From Fragum whitleyi (taxonomy: Eukaryota > Mollusca > Bivalvia > Cardiida > Cardiidae), in the NCBI GenBank assembly GCA_948146395.1, contig OX411543.1, positions 64,224,534 through 64,288,533 on the forward strand: 64,000 nucleotides of DNA, in the 5' to 3' direction. The translations under genes and the position numbers were made by a program. Below, one piece after another: positions 32,309-44,774 of the stretch; position 1 is the first letter of the stretch; the number at the start of each line of letters is the position of its first letter. Below the pieces are notes generated by a model. The model had not been told where the DNA came from, did no database searches, and saw only the letters and a list, made by a program, of their open reading frames with translations.

Positions 32309-32800
32309 GTTTAGTGATGAGCAAATGAAATTTGTCTTCCTTTTAAAAAATAGGTTTTTTTTAAAAAAAAAAAGCTCTAGTGTCGACAGAATCCTATGCG
32401 AGAGCTTAACATAATTACCTTGAAATGTAAATAAGCTTTTACAAAAGCACATACTACTTTTCATAGAATACTTCATGATTTACTATGGCGGCATATTTCT
32501 GCTTGCAACGAGTTTAGAAACGAATTTGTTTATTGAAAGTCATAGGTTCCATACACCTAATTCCAACACTTTTCTTCAAAACTCCAACAGTTTCTGTTTG
32601 CTTTTTTCACTACCATTTCCTCGTGACTTATTTTAGATTCAAGACCCCGTTTTCACCGAGCAGTCTATTTAGATATTTAAATAAATATAATAAATCAGGG
32701 TACCAGTTTAGAAATTTTTGCGAATTCAGAGCCATAATTATGTGTAGCTTAAGCGGAACAGCTACATGTAGCTTGCCACGTTAAAAGGAGAAACTATTCA
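32309..32800. other. 3' flank of the Pro/His-rich gene
   Basis: Probably includes the 3' UTR of the gene ending at 32801. A minus-strand AATAAA (+ strand TTTATT, 32528-32533) is a possible polyadenylation signal about 270 nt past the stop. Confidence 0.4.
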
Positions 32801-34920
32801 CTATCCTAGCATTCGTCCTAACAAATTGAATATGCTATTTCCAAGTCTCTGGATAGGCTGATTGCCCACATTACGGTGGCTGATTATAATTCTCGCTCCC
32901 TGGCGATTCGGGGCCGGGTTGGTTGGTATAGGCCCTGACCTTGTAATATGTACCCCATTGTTTCTGTCTCTCCCATAGTCACCGGGAAATAAACGTCTTG
33001 CCCCTGGTGGTCCGTTTAACAAACCACCATTTCTGATTTGAGCAGCGTCTCTCATTATTTCACCTAACAACCCACCCCCTGAACCACGACGTCTGCCTTT
33101 ATAGCCCTGTCCTGGCTCGCGATGAATTGTCACTCCATGATTGTCATGGAATGGCTTTTCGTGTGGTAAAGGTTCTGGAATCACATGTTTATGTTCTGGC
33201 CTATTCGATTTATGTAGGTCAATAGTAGGCTCTGGATGAGCTATTTCTGGCACAGGAATTGGTTCATGAAAATCTTTTCCGTGATGAGCATCGATATGGT
33301 TCCTATGAGGTGGTTCAGGAATGATATCAGTAGGTTCAGAGACGGGATCAAAGGGTTGCCCTAAGGTAACGTCAACCGGTTCTTTCGCTGGCCTTAATCG
33401 CCTTCTTCTGTTTCTCCTCCGACGCATACGCCGATTCCTCCATCGTCTCCTTCTCTCTCTCCAGTCTCTACCTCGACCTCCGCCTCTACCCGGTACGGGA
33501 ACATTATCGGTACCCGGAGCTACACCAACAGGTACAACAGGTAGCACTGGTTCAACAGGAGCAGTGTTAGGACCAAAGCCTGGTATGTCTAAACCTGGTG
33601 GCGGAGTCATAGGGCCATTTGCTATTTGAATACCCGAATCCCTATCTGTAGGAGAGAACCCTGCTGGTCCAAGAACGTTTGGTGAGTGAATGTCTCCGAA
33701 AGACGAATCTCTGGGATTAAGGATTGGTGGGTTTCCACGAGAAGGAACTTGAGACCCTGGGATATCTGAATGTACTCCGACTGGATGAGGACCGCTGAAT
33801 TCTCCACTACCGCCCCTAGGCCTGCCTCCTGGAAATGTAGGGACTGGTCCAATTATGGATGGTATACTAGGACCGTGTCTGTTTGTATCATGGTGGTCAA
33901 TTGGTGCTGTATTATGGTGGTCAATTGGTGCTGTATTATGGTGGTCAATTGGTGCTGGGTTGTTCTGGATATGTGGCCGGTCTTTGATAACCCCTTGATG
34001 ATTGTCTGGTGTTCTATGGCCTGTGTTATCGTGAACATCAAGTGGGAGACCATGTCCGTGTGTTGGTTCCTTATGGGATGGTTTGTGATCATTATGACCA
34101 TGGTTACCCGGATTCTTATCAACATGGTTAGTGTGCGTTTCTCCTATATCAGCAGGTATCGGTACATCAACAGGTTGAGGTGGATTTGAATTAATTATTG
34201 GGTTCCCAAAAGGATCCACAGGAACACTTCCTAAAACTATTGGTTCTAGACCTAGGTCAGATCCAGGTGGCGATACATTTGGATTGGCGAAATCGTTTTG
34301 ATTGTTGGTCGGTATAGAATTGTCAGGAAAAATGGATGAAGGGTCGGGCTGTCTACTTCCAAGATCAACGGGGTTAACTGGACCAGCAATAGAATCCTGT
34401 GGGGTCTGAAATACCGACACACCGCTGAATTCATCGTTCAAAGTTTTTATATCCACCAACGAAGGTCCAATATTCTCACCAGATGGTATATTAAACGGTG
34501 GACCACTGCCTGACGGCGGTGGCCTTTTATCAGAGTGGGAATGGGCATGTGAATCGCCGGAGATAGGCGATGAGTCGCGATGTATCACCGGAAAATCGTG
34601 AGTATTCCCATGTTCTCCCGGTAAATCTACGTGAAATCCAGAAGGATTTGGTGGAGCATTTCCAGCTACATCTGTGATCACGGGAGCTTGGTTGTTGTGG
34701 GTATGGTCGTGTCCATGGGATACCAGCGGATCTGCGCTCTGTTGTCCGAAAGGTGATTCGGCCTGATCTGGAACTACCTGGATCCTTACGCTTTCTGCTG
34801 CAGGACTTCCGGTCCCTTGTTGACTCCCAGATTGTACAGATCGATCGAAATTCGCTGCCGCCCTCTCGAGGTTGACAGCGTCACTCAAAATATCCGAAAA
34901 GGAAGGGACTCTTGGGCGAC
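32801..34920 (-). CDS. Terminal exon of a Pro/His/Gly-rich, Arg-block protein
   Basis: An acceptor on the minus strand (TTTTTCACTTCTTTCAG, AG at 34921-34922) opens into 706 codons ending in TAG at 32801-32803. The first complete codon follows two bases completing a split Gly codon, so the exon is entered in phase 1. The frame stays open 34 codons upstream of the acceptor, but that part runs into a family A element and is intronic. The protein is low in hydrophobic residues. It has His-rich stretches (HGHDHTHNN-like), a tandem APIDHHNT repeat (three to four copies, + strand about 33885-33955), a dense Arg block (+ strand about 33400-33490, mostly R with W and N), and an IFNLLGRMLG end. It looks like an extracellular or matrix-type low-complexity protein. 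I do not recognise the family. Earlier exons, including any signal peptide, must lie right of 34920 and were not found. Confidence 0.75.
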
Positions 34921-34947
34921 CTGAAAGAAGTGAAAAATATATCCAAC

Positions 34948-35320
34948 TATAATTCATTATAATTGCTCTGGCAGGGCGGAGACAAATTAACGGGTCGTTG
35001 CAATTAAGTTTAGGGTAGATCATCTGTTATCCATTATAACTGACTTCTATTAGTGGACAGGAGTAACTCGGAGCTTAAATCGTATGTTTGTCGCTAAACC
35101 CTCGTAACTTCAGCTTGTCCAAGCTGAAGTAACGAGGCTTTGGTAACCCAACGATGAAATGTGTTCACTTTTTCTAAACATGAGAATCATTTTAGGGTAC
35201 AGTTTTTTGCACGCCTTAACGATAATTGCGGACTAACTTTTGAACGAACCCAACGCATTGAAAAAAAACTCGTCAAATTACGTCACTTCTACGCCACGCC
35301 CCTTCCAAATGAAAAACAAA
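34948..35320 (+). mobile_element. Family A MITE (copy 5) in the gene's intron
   Basis: Matches CTGGCAGGGCGGAG, ACGGGTCGTTGCA and the hairpin CTCGTAACTTCAGCTTGTCC/AAGCTGAAGTAACGAGG. The right end is decayed. It begins only 27 bp from the acceptor at 34921. Confidence 0.8.
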
Positions 35321-36460
35321 TGTAACTGTCACGCAAAACAGGAAAACCTAATAACCATGCATAATTTAACTTTGAAGAAAGAGATCGTTATAGGCAGATG
35401 TCAACTACCAAGGTATAGAATTATATTTCTACATATAGATTATGAAAATTAGGTAAGTGTTAAAAGTAACGACCCAAGTCGGCCTGCGCACTCTGACTTT
35501 ACGCCCTGCCAAGATGGCCCGTTTTCGTTTATTGAAGGGCCATATAAAAAAAGACACATCCGCTCGTCATACGCTTAACGGAAGTTTATGAAAATATGTA
35601 AACAGATGACTCTGGTCGGACAGCTAAGACCGCGTATCGGAATAAAGATATTTTCGTACTCGTTGTAAATTAACTTAAAAATATTCTTATTGAAACGTAG
35701 AAACAAACAGGGACAAAACGTCAAATGTCTCACATAAATGTTATGTTTTAAAAATAACTCGATTTTTTAAAATCTTATGTCTTGTTATAGTCGAACTTGC
35801 AATCCGTAGCTATACGAAACCATACGGGTCCGAAATTACCCCCACACACCATATAGACCAATAATGAATTATTGGTCTATATGGTGGTGGTAGTGGTGGG
35901 AGGTAATTTCTGACCCCTATGTTTAAAACTTGTTTAAGTGATGTTCAAAATTCAAAACTGGAGATCTTTAAGTGATAATCTACCGTTATTCCTTGATTAA
36001 TCACCAAAAAATGTTAAAGAAAAATATGTTACCTCTTCTTTCTCTATTTCTATCTCGATTTCTTTCTCGGTTTCTGTTTCGATTTCCTTGGGCATTTGTA
36101 ACTCTTACAAAACATGAAACAATCACGATCACACATATTATTTTTCTAGGCGAAATTAACATATCTATATATTTCTGTTCAAAATCGTTAAGCTTATCCC
36201 GACATATTTATCAAATAGCCACCTATATAGTAGATTTATGTGTACGTATTTACAACAATGATTTGCATAATCGATCAACGACGGTAATAAAACGCTTCAT
36301 TCGTTTCGTCATCAGTCACGTCCAAGATGACAATTTAACGTTTTTAACGTTGATAACGTTATTTGCGTTATTGAATGACGTGTTGAGAACAATTCTCATT
36401 GGTTTATCCAACACACATTTCTCGTTAATCTCAGTTTAGCTTGAGCCTAAATTGTGATGT
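35321..36460. other. Non-coding stretch with one foldback
   Basis: No exon supportable. Holds the foldback at 35826-35922. The plus-strand frame at 35972-36439 is AT-rich with a TTTCT repeat and no splice context. Confidence 0.45.
35826..35922. repeat. Foldback, ATAGACCAATAAT arms
   Basis: GGGTCCGAAATTACC...CATATAGACCAATAA and the inverse TTATTGGTCTATATGG...GGTAATTTCTGACCC. The inner 34 bp is almost perfectly palindromic. Confidence 0.75.
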
Positions 36461-36681
36461 CCGGACTAAAATGATCTTTCGGGTCACCACAATGACTAAG
36501 AAGTTATGACCTTTTCAAAACCCTTTCTAATCAATTACTTATGAAAGTGAACCCGTATCAGTTCCGTAACGTTTTGGAAGTAATGGAATTTAACGATTAA
36601 AGTAATTGATTAGAAAGGGTTTTGAAAAGGTCATAACTTCTTAGTCATTTAGGTGACCCGAAAGATTATTTAAGCCCGGTC
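36461..36681. repeat. Foldback element, 80-bp arms
   Basis: CAATGACTAAGAAGTTATGA...CTTTCTAATCAATTACTT is repeated inverted at 36599-36655. The flanking CGGGTCACC and GGTGACCCG extend the pairing. The loop is about 58 bp. Confidence 0.85.
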
Positions 36682-37304
36682 AGAGTCGAAACCAAATAAA
36701 ATCACGCTATCCCCATTCTGAAATTCGATTATTTACACCTAAAATTAAAGAATCCTTGATCATCTTGGTAGCTTCAAATTTCGATGTAAGGTAGAGATCT
36801 ATATACTGTATGTTAAACTATCAATATCATGTTTCAATGAAGAAAAAAGTAGAAAAATTGATAAAGGAACAGATTGCCGTTAATACATTTTAAATGGCTT
36901 TCAGGGGATTATCCAGAAAAACAGAACATTATCATTTGATAGACTCGGCATGACATCAATGAACTTATCAAAAAGTTGTATCATGCTTTCGTTCATTCAT
37001 CCTTTTAAATGTAATATAAGAAGAGCAATTGATGCCTTGTCATCAACTTTGTCCGACAATTTTCACATGTTGTCTCATTATTACATTAAAGAAATATGAT
37101 AATCGTTGTTTTTTTCGAGAAAGATCGATAGCTATTTTATTTCGTGAACAACAAAAGCTTTAGTTTTATTTGTGGCTCCACATTTAAGTAAAATGTATTT
37201 ATTCTTATTCACTCAATGAAATATAAATCGATCTTACACTGATCTTACCTCTAATTTGTGAGTTGATGCGTAATGATCACCAGTTCTGTGTTCATATAGA
37301 AATA

Positions 37305-37637
37305 GGTAATAGAATCAATATCGTGAAATTGAAAAGATGTATGATTTTGGAATATTTTTTGAAATCGATTCGATTGAGTTCATTGAGTGAGTTTTGAATG
37401 AAATTAATATGTTTATTAGTTCTATTAATAGCTTCCTCATTCTCCAAGAACAAATTATTTTTATAATTTTGTCAGTGAAATCAGTGATTTTTCTAGCTGT
37501 ATTTATTTCAGTGTAGTTGTTGATCAAGTATTTTATTTAGTCATGTGAGTGTTTCGAATGAATGAATAGATCGCTGAGTGAGCGATATACAATGGTTTTG
37601 ATTAAGACGAATGTCAATTTCATGATGTTACTAACTG
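37305..37637 (-). mobile_element. Family B MITE lacking the hairpin
   Basis: Both ends are recognisable (CAATATCGTGAAATTGAAAA and TCATGATGTTACTAACTG), but at 333 bp it has lost the central hairpin region. Confidence 0.8.
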
Positions 37638-38351
37638 TAAAACACAAACGAACATGCATAAAGTGTATTTTGTGTTCATTTAACCTGTTCTCGCTTTCCA
37701 TTATTTTAGACTTGTCTGAATGCAATGAGGTAGCTGTCAGCAATGAAAAGAATGTTTTATGTAAAAGACAGAAGAAACACTTTATATATTATTGTACAAA
37801 AAGGAGAATTGTACACTCAGGGTTGTAGACGATGATTATATAATAGTGTTTCACGTATTTCACACCGATTAAGCACAGCAAATCTATACCATTTTTTGTA
37901 CAAAGGGAAAGAAATTGTTGTATTCATCCCCCGAGAACTGTCACAACGGACAAATTCCGTCCGTCTGTTAACTTTCTATTATTTTCGAAATAGAGACCAT
38001 AATTTTCATCCGATTTACTTCAAAGTTTCACATAATGACTATACCAACATTGAGATTTGAAGAAAAAGTTATCTAGTAGAACATTGTCGGTTGTACTCTG
38101 AAGCAGGTGTTTAAAACTCTTAATTTTCGATGCAAAATTGACTAGCTTTTTTTGTCATTTAAAGTCGTAGGCCCCCTATGTATAAACTTAAGTACCCGCT
38201 CATATCCCTTTGCGTTTTATAGATCCCAACTGTCTAAAAATTGATAAAATAATTGATAAGATCGGTTAATCTCTACACTTGTTCGATGTGTAAGTCAACT
38301 TGTCTTGTCCCTAGCAAGCACACCGTTTACCTTTGAACACATAAATCGCTT
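37638..38351. repeat. Left copy of an outer inverted pair
   Basis: 37925-38070 (GTTAACTTTCTATTATTTTC, TTTACTTCAAAGTTTCACAT) matches 40780-40915 in reverse. It also carries an AACTGTCACAACGGACAAAT word close to the centre of the big foldback. Otherwise non-coding. Confidence 0.6.
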
Positions 38352-39893
38352 GGTAACGTTTGCGAGTGGTTTCTTTTCCTGAACGTAAGACAGATATAAT
38401 CGAAAGAAAGAAGGAAAAGTGACTTTTATAAATCAAAACGAAGATCAGGAAGTTATTTTTAGAGAGATCGCATTAATTACATTTTAATTAAATTATAAGA
38501 ATTACTTATAAGATAAATCGGTATGTGTTTTTCCCCGTTTTTTTGTGTTTTTGATCACCCTGACTTCAAGAAATCCGGGATTGTTGATTGCAATAGCAAT
38601 AGCAGACGTTGTAGCACTGTAGTGAAGAAACTATAACAAAGAATTAGGCAGAATCCGTAACATACTCATGGAATTGAAATGGTACAATTAATATTCAAAA
38701 CAAAAGGTATTCCTTTCAGATAACGGGTATAATTAAGCAGACTGAGGGTTTTTAATGCCATGCAGACAAAATGTTTCAAACATTTCCTCTTTAAGTTCTA
38801 AAAATCCAAAAAGAAAAAGAAAAATACTGTTTTTCGATTAAATTCACCTAAAATTCTGTTTAGTCGACAGCTCAATATTAATTATATATGTATACATGGA
38901 ATATTCATTTTTTTTAAGGAAGGGATGGGAATATATTAAAATCTTATGTGTATTCTGGATGTAACAAAACACGCGGAATCCAACATATAATTATATAAAT
39001 TAGCAGACGCCTTAACAATTTTCAGTCAGAAACCTTAACATGATTGTTTTCATGCAGAAACCTATTGTCGTTGTAACAGTTCTCGGGAGTGGTATTGGCG
39101 CTCAAATATTCCTAAGGCTAACTTCACACCCTAAGAACTGTTACAACGGACAATTAACTCTGCATGAAAACATGTTAAGGATTCGCAATGAAAACTGTTA
39201 AGGCGTCTGCTAATTTGTTTAAATACATGTCGGTTTCGACATTATTTGTACATCCAGAAGACACGTTAGACTTTTTATATATTTCTATTCCATTCCTGGG
39301 AATATGAATAATCCTGATCGAAATACTTTTGATATTGATATTTCGGTAAAAAAGAGTTTTGATGTAAATTTGACCGAAAAACAGTGTTACGTCTACTTCT
39401 TTTTAGAAGAGAAAAAAGAAATACTGACATTTTTTATCTGTTTGGCGTTAAAACACCTTAGTTTTCTCTATTATACCCGTTATCTAAAAGGAATGTCTTC
39501 GATTTCCAAACTTATATGCACTATTTCAATTTTATGAGTATGTTACGAACTCTGCATAATTCTTTTGGTATGTTACAGTATCTTCCCTACAGCGTTACAA
39601 CCTCTGTCATTGATATTGCATACCCAAATCCCCGTTTTCTTGACGCCAGGATTTTCAAAGAACACAAAAAGAAAGCGCAACGAAATCCGAATTATCTTAT
39701 ATCAAGATCTGTTCTGCGAAATACGAGGTAGACGGGAAGAAAAGTTCCAAAACTTCATTTAATGTGATATATCTAAAAATAACACTGTGATCTCCTTTTT
39801 AATTCATGAAAAATTTATGCCTTCCTTCCATCCTTCCTTCCTTCAATTATATCTGTCTTACATTCAGGATAAGAAAGCACTCGCAAATGTTAA
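38352..39893. repeat. 1.54-kb long inverted repeat (foldback element)
   Basis: Left arm begins GTTTGCGAGTGGTTTC, TAAGACAGATATAAT; right arm ends ATTATATCTGTCTTA, GAAAGCACTCGCAAATG. Pairing is traceable across nearly 700 bp per arm (TAACGGGTATAATTAAG / TTATACCCGTTATCT; TTAGCAGACGCCTTAACA / TGTTAAGGCGTCTGCTAA). The inner 220 bp (38999-39218) is the most similar. Small frames inside the arms are not genes. Confidence 0.85.
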
Positions 39894-40554
39894 TTATACA
39901 AATGCCTATACATGGTAGTCTAATCAACATCGTAAAATATTCACCTGCTTTAAATGAAAGGTATCTTGTCGAGAAAGTGTAAGCTTACAATCCCCAAATC
40001 GAAATGGATTGAACATTCTCAAAATCATCGGTTTAAATCTCTTCTACAAATGACGGTGTTACAATTGTTCGCTCAGCATTTCTCCAGTATGAAACTTTCC
40101 AATATGAATCTACTTTTGCTGTTTTCAAAAAAATGTAATAAATGGGTCGTGGTGCCTATTCTATATCTAGACCTGTTTACAAATGGGTACCATCAGCCAA
40201 GTGCGTGATTTAAGTTGCTTTTGAAATTCAGGAAAATATAACCCTGAAGTGAATTTATTCAAAAATATAAATCTAAGCACAAAAAGGTCCTGATTTGCAT
40301 TTTGGTTGAAAATGGACACTAATTTGAATTGAAGGGAAAGGAACCGTTATTCGGTCGATATAAAAAGTCAATCAAACCTTCCGAACTATCTCCGAGATTT
40401 GTACAAAAAAGGTCAAAACAGCTAGCCATGCTCTGATCTAAAATATTTTCTGAGAGGATAGACCCGCCGTATAACTAGTTGATTATAGTTTTTAAGTTTT
40501 TCGAAATCACAGGACGGTCACGAAGCCTGGGACGCTCTACCGCCTCATTTCCTG

Positions 40555-40680
40555 CGAAAAAGTTCAAGAACTGGTTCTAGAACGTGAATTGGCAATTCAA
40601 GAACAGTCGAACTAACTCTTGAACCAGTTCTATAACTAGTTCATGAACTTCTTGTACTAGATATCGAACCAGTTCTTAAG
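40555..40680. repeat. Clustered GAACTGGTTC/GAACCAGTTC words
   Basis: At least five variants of AAGAACTGGTTCTAGAAC or its inverse in 125 bp give a locally palindromic patch. Confidence 0.6.
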
Positions 40681-40779
40681 TTTGAGTTCAATGGTTGGGA
40701 TAATTTCACCAATTATCATAAGGCTCTTTTTGCATTAATACTTCACCGCCCTGACTCTAATGCTACAACGAGTATTTTG

Positions 40780-40915
40780 TAACCAAATTTTCTTGTTGTT
40801 TCCTTCTGATGTTGGTAAAATCATTATGTGAAAGTTTGAAGTAAATCGGAAAGAGATTGTCGACTCTTTTGGGAAAATAAGTGTATGTTAACAGACGGGC
40901 GGACGGATAGACATG
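40780..40915. repeat. Right copy of the outer inverted pair
   Basis: Reverse match to 37925-38070: TCATTATGTGAAAGTTTGAA, GTAAATCGGA and GTTAACAGACGGGCGGACGG. Confidence 0.6.
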
Positions 40916-41410
40916 CGAACAAACAAGAAATTATAGCTAGAATAGCTAATAAATCCCATTCAATTTCATAAAACATAAGAAATGTTTTCCATAAGAATCT
41001 GTAACCTATATTAGTGATGTAGTTACTATACTGTAACACTCTCTGTCATGCACCGTAACATATATTTTATTATATGTTCGCGATTTTTTTTATTTTCAGT
41101 TGTGATAATAGGGAGGAAAAATATTAAGAATTAATCGATTGGAATTATTGTTTGAGATTACATGAATTTCCAATATGAAACGCAATCTAAAAGCTTATAA
41201 TGCCTTTACTTTGAAAAATGACACACATTTACTTCTACTTTCCCTTTTATCTTCAAAGTTCTAGTTTTTTGCAGGATAAGATATGAAAGTAAATGATTTT
41301 GCGGGGTATCAGACTGTAAAAGCTACACTTGTCTTTTTTAAATTCGATGGATAAAAGATATTATTTTGAAAGTTTTAGCGTTTTTGTTTTCCGTGAGTAC
41401 AGAAATCGTG

Positions 41411-41490
41411 ACTGTTTTCATTGCGAATCCTTAACATGTTTTCATGCAGAGGTATTTGTCCGTTGTAACAGTTCTTAGGGTGTGAACTTT
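41411..41490 (-). repeat. Stray copy of the foldback core
   Basis: CATTGCGAATCCTTAACATG, TTTTCATGCAGA and CCGTTGTAACAGTTCTTAGG match the centre of the element at 38352-39893. Confidence 0.7.
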
Positions 41491-43306
41491 ATATGTAAAT
41501 TGATTTCCAATGTAACCGACAACCCCGCCCACGCTTTTCCTACAGAATCAGGCACGGCAAATCGATAATTCTGCCTAGTAAAGCTATGAGTAAACATATT
41601 TCGTCGCCTTGATACTCAAGTGGTGTAAATGAAATTTTGGCAAATACGAACTTGCACCGTTGGTTAGACTTGACTGTGCGACCTTTATATGTGCACCGAA
41701 ACGAACTTCTAAATAACCATCTTGCATCTATCATATTTTAACATATTCAATTTGTCATTCAATGAAGATCATTGGTTTCTACATGAACAGCCATTTCGGA
41801 ATTGATTTCCTATTACAATTAGACTTAGAACTGCCCTTCTAAGATACCAACGGAAACATTACTTTTCAACTTAAAGCAAATGGCGCTTTAGACGTTTGTT
41901 TCAGTGTAGTCTGATTCAAAAGTTATCGAGGTACGATCAAAAACTGTTTTCAGAAAATTCAAAAAAGGATGCACTTTATGTTACTAAATGATGAATGGCC
42001 CAATTTAGCGATTTTCACAACCGATGCGGTTTCAATCTAACAAGACATTTCTCTACTTTTAAATGATGATTTAAAAATCTTTCTCAAATTTTGCCGTAAT
42101 CTAATTACAGAACCGTCCAACGTGACGTCACTGGCGTCGCGCCTTAGCTGCTTTTGCGCAAGACTCTTAAATTTTGCCATGAATCGCTTCAACACCTGTA
42201 ATTGAATGTCTCACAAAAATTATGTCATCGAAAAACCGTTTATAGACCTACGACTTTTCGAAAGACCTTGTTCTCATTTGCTTTTAAAAATTACGGCAAG
42301 TTCACAATAATATCTAGTTATGAATTTTAAAGTTATTTTTCTTGTTTTCCAACTTTACTCACGTAAACCTTTGCGTTTGTGAGATAAAAACACTGTTTAT
42401 GGTGTACATGGGACGACAATGTTTTTCGTTTTCGGGAGCTTCACGCTGACGTAAAGTACGCGGCCTTACTGAAGTCCAATGATATCAGATCAGGTTGCTT
42501 ACCAGCAGCCACATCTCAAAATTTGTTCATGAAATTTTGATTCTCCCAAAAATAAGGGCGTGGCAAGGCAGGATACTTTTTACCCTGAAACCAATTTTGA
42601 TTGAGTTTCGCCATGATATAAGATAATAAGGCCTCAGAGGGAGATATATTTGACCTCTGAAACCCTCTGGCTCTCAGGTGGCAGTATCAAGACAAGAAAA
42701 AAATATCCTAAATAATGATCTATATTTAGCATATATACTGAGCAACTTTAAAAACGAAATACTTAAAAACATCACTAAAACGCAATTATTAGTGTACAGA
42801 CTCGGGCTAAAATAAACTTTTTTACTTACCTTAACAAGTTACCCTTTATCCAACATCAATAGCATTTTGAAACCATCTCTTGTTTTTTCAATACGGTGTC
42901 ATTTTTAAGCATACCCTCGAAAGTGGAAATTTCTCCATAGCTCTACTATTAGGACGATATTTTCTTTTCAATTGAAACAAAAGTCAAACAAATTTCAGAG
43001 TTTAGTTGAATGAACCAAGAGGTCAAACAAATCATGAATACTGCGTTATAGCACGTTTTGTCCAAAGACGTCACCAAAACGTCGTCTTTTTACCAAAAAT
43101 GATGTCACTAACATGCCTTTCCATTCCTTTCGTAGAACCAGAAACGTTAATAATGTGAACGCTGCTTTGGCAAACAAAGCCTGTCAAAGCTTTTAACCCC
43201 TTAGCAGACATGTCGTTTAGAACTGGGATGACATTTTGAACGTGTTTACGGCATGACACTTACGTGATTTTAACACACAAACTCTTCTTAAACTTCTTAT
43301 TGGCAG
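41491..43306. other. Non-coding stretch, nothing recognised
   Basis: AT-rich with no exon, RNA or recurring repeat that I can support. Confidence 0.4.
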
Positions 43307-43440
43307 GTTCCTACCATACAGATGTTCAAATATTGATGGACAAATTAAATATTTTTAGTCTGATCGAGGTTAACGACATTTCGATTCTAAGGAACAATTT
43401 CCCTTTTGACAAACTCGATTCAGAGTACAGTCTTTGCAAA
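43307..43440 (+). CDS. Possible internal exon of unknown gene
   Basis: 134 bp between a pyrimidine-rich acceptor (AACTTCTTATTGGCAG) and a strong donor (AAA|GTGAGT). It is open in one frame: SYHTDVQILMDKLNIFSLIE, then VNDISILRNNFPFDKLDSEY and SLCK. Entered in phase 1, left in phase 0. Composition is protein-like and not repeat-derived. No partner exon was found and I cannot name the family. Confidence 0.35.
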
Positions 43441-44170
43441 GTGAGTGAGTTGATTTCATTTCTTTTAATGGTTTTTGAAACGTCTATCATTAATTACCTT
43501 CCACATATCTGTTTTTTTTTTTTTTAAATCAATCAACCATGAAAAGTACAATGACAACGAAAGAATGAACAGTAGATTGCTATGCTGAAACTAACCAAAG
43601 AGTCAGATCAAATAAAGATTAAGTCGATTCAACTGAGTATCTTCTTTGTTTGATTTTAGCTAGATTTAGTTTAAAAAATCTACTTTTCCGTTCTTTGTCG
43701 TTGTACAAAGTACAACATGACAGTTCTAAGGAAAAAACCGAAATATAAAAAATTGAAGGCTCATAAGAGACTATTCCTTAAAATATGGTTTTGAAGTCTA
43801 CAAGGTTTAAAAGTTACTGCAACGATAAAAACACTTTCAACAGGTTAGAAGAATGAACACAATCTTCTTTGGCATTGCACCTATTTAAAAGTCATTTCAT
43901 CTGAAGAACTTGTGTTAAGCAAAACCAGAAATTTATGATGGCCTTAAATTAATCTAGAATTTTCACAACTTCACAACTTTTATTTTATTACGCGGTCACA
44001 TTGATTTTACTTAAAAAAGAAACGTTTTGCATTACATATTTACTTGACGGAAGGGTGTAATATAGGTAATTAAAAAGTATCAAGTTTTCATTTTAGCTCA
44101 GTACATTATTGAATCCAATATTACTACGGTAGATGTAAAGGTTATATTATTTAAAGCTATTGAGAATTTT
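43441..44170. other. Non-coding stretch, nothing recognised
   Basis: AT-rich with a T run at 43511-43524. No gene or listed repeat. Confidence 0.45.
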
Positions 44171-44465
44171 ACCAGCCCGATTAGCTCAGTTGGTAGAGCA
44201 CCGGACTTCAAAACCATTGGAGTTCGGCGGCGTGGGTTCGATTCCCGGGCTGGTACACTAATAAATACTAATTGTCTTTCGGATGAGACGTTAAACCGAG
44301 GCCCCGTGAGACGGTGCTTTACACCGAGCACGTTAAAGAACCATGGCGAATCTCAGCAGTAGTTTCGTCATGTATCCTGGCACTATCCCCCGTAACAACT
44401 AACCGTCTTCTGGGGGCGTCGCTCATATGAGCATGTGCTACGGTAGCGACGATAAATATACGGAA
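44171..44465 (+). mobile_element. tRNA-derived SINE
   Basis: tRNA-like head 44171-44254 with a closed acceptor stem (ACCAGCCCG / CGGGCTGGT), A box TTAGCTCAGTTGGTAGAGC and B box GGTTCGATTCC. The body has CTTTCGGATGAGACGTTAAA and GCACGTTAAAGAACC, words that I know from a widespread animal SINE body. The loop over the anticodon position reads CTTCAAA, but the body after it argues against a functional tRNA. Confidence 0.8.
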
Positions 44466-44774
44466 AAACACACAGAATTTTCTGTGGTTGGATAAATTAC
44501 CTCCCCCCTCCCCGCTTCTGGCAAATGCTCGTCGTCTGAACGTCATACAGGCTCTTTGTTGGCGGTGTCTGAATGGTTTTAACATCAAGTCTACTCAAAA
44601 GACAAGGTATTCATGGTAACAAAAGATCTTCATCGAACACCTTTAGAAGGCAACTTTGGGAGAATGGGATGTCTACCAAAGACTTCAGTCTTTAATGCTG
44701 TTCATCACGGCTTGAACATACAACAGACTGTGCAACAGATGCCCTTCTCGTTATGATCTACTGTTCTGGAGCTG
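44466..44774. other. Non-coding stretch, nothing recognised
   Basis: No gene signal; it lies between the SINE and a family B element. Confidence 0.45.

Noticed and set aside
35972..36439. 155-codon plus-strand frame
   Set aside because: Contains an (S/R)RFLSRFLF repeat from a TTTCT simple repeat, and otherwise AT-driven residues; no supporting signals.
39304..39762. Several 65-77-codon frames
   Set aside because: They lie in one arm of the long inverted repeat and have no splice context or recognisable motif.
44171..44254. Functional tRNA gene with a TCA anticodon
   Set aside because: The anticodon stem is poor and a SINE body follows directly; it is the tRNA-like head of a SINE.
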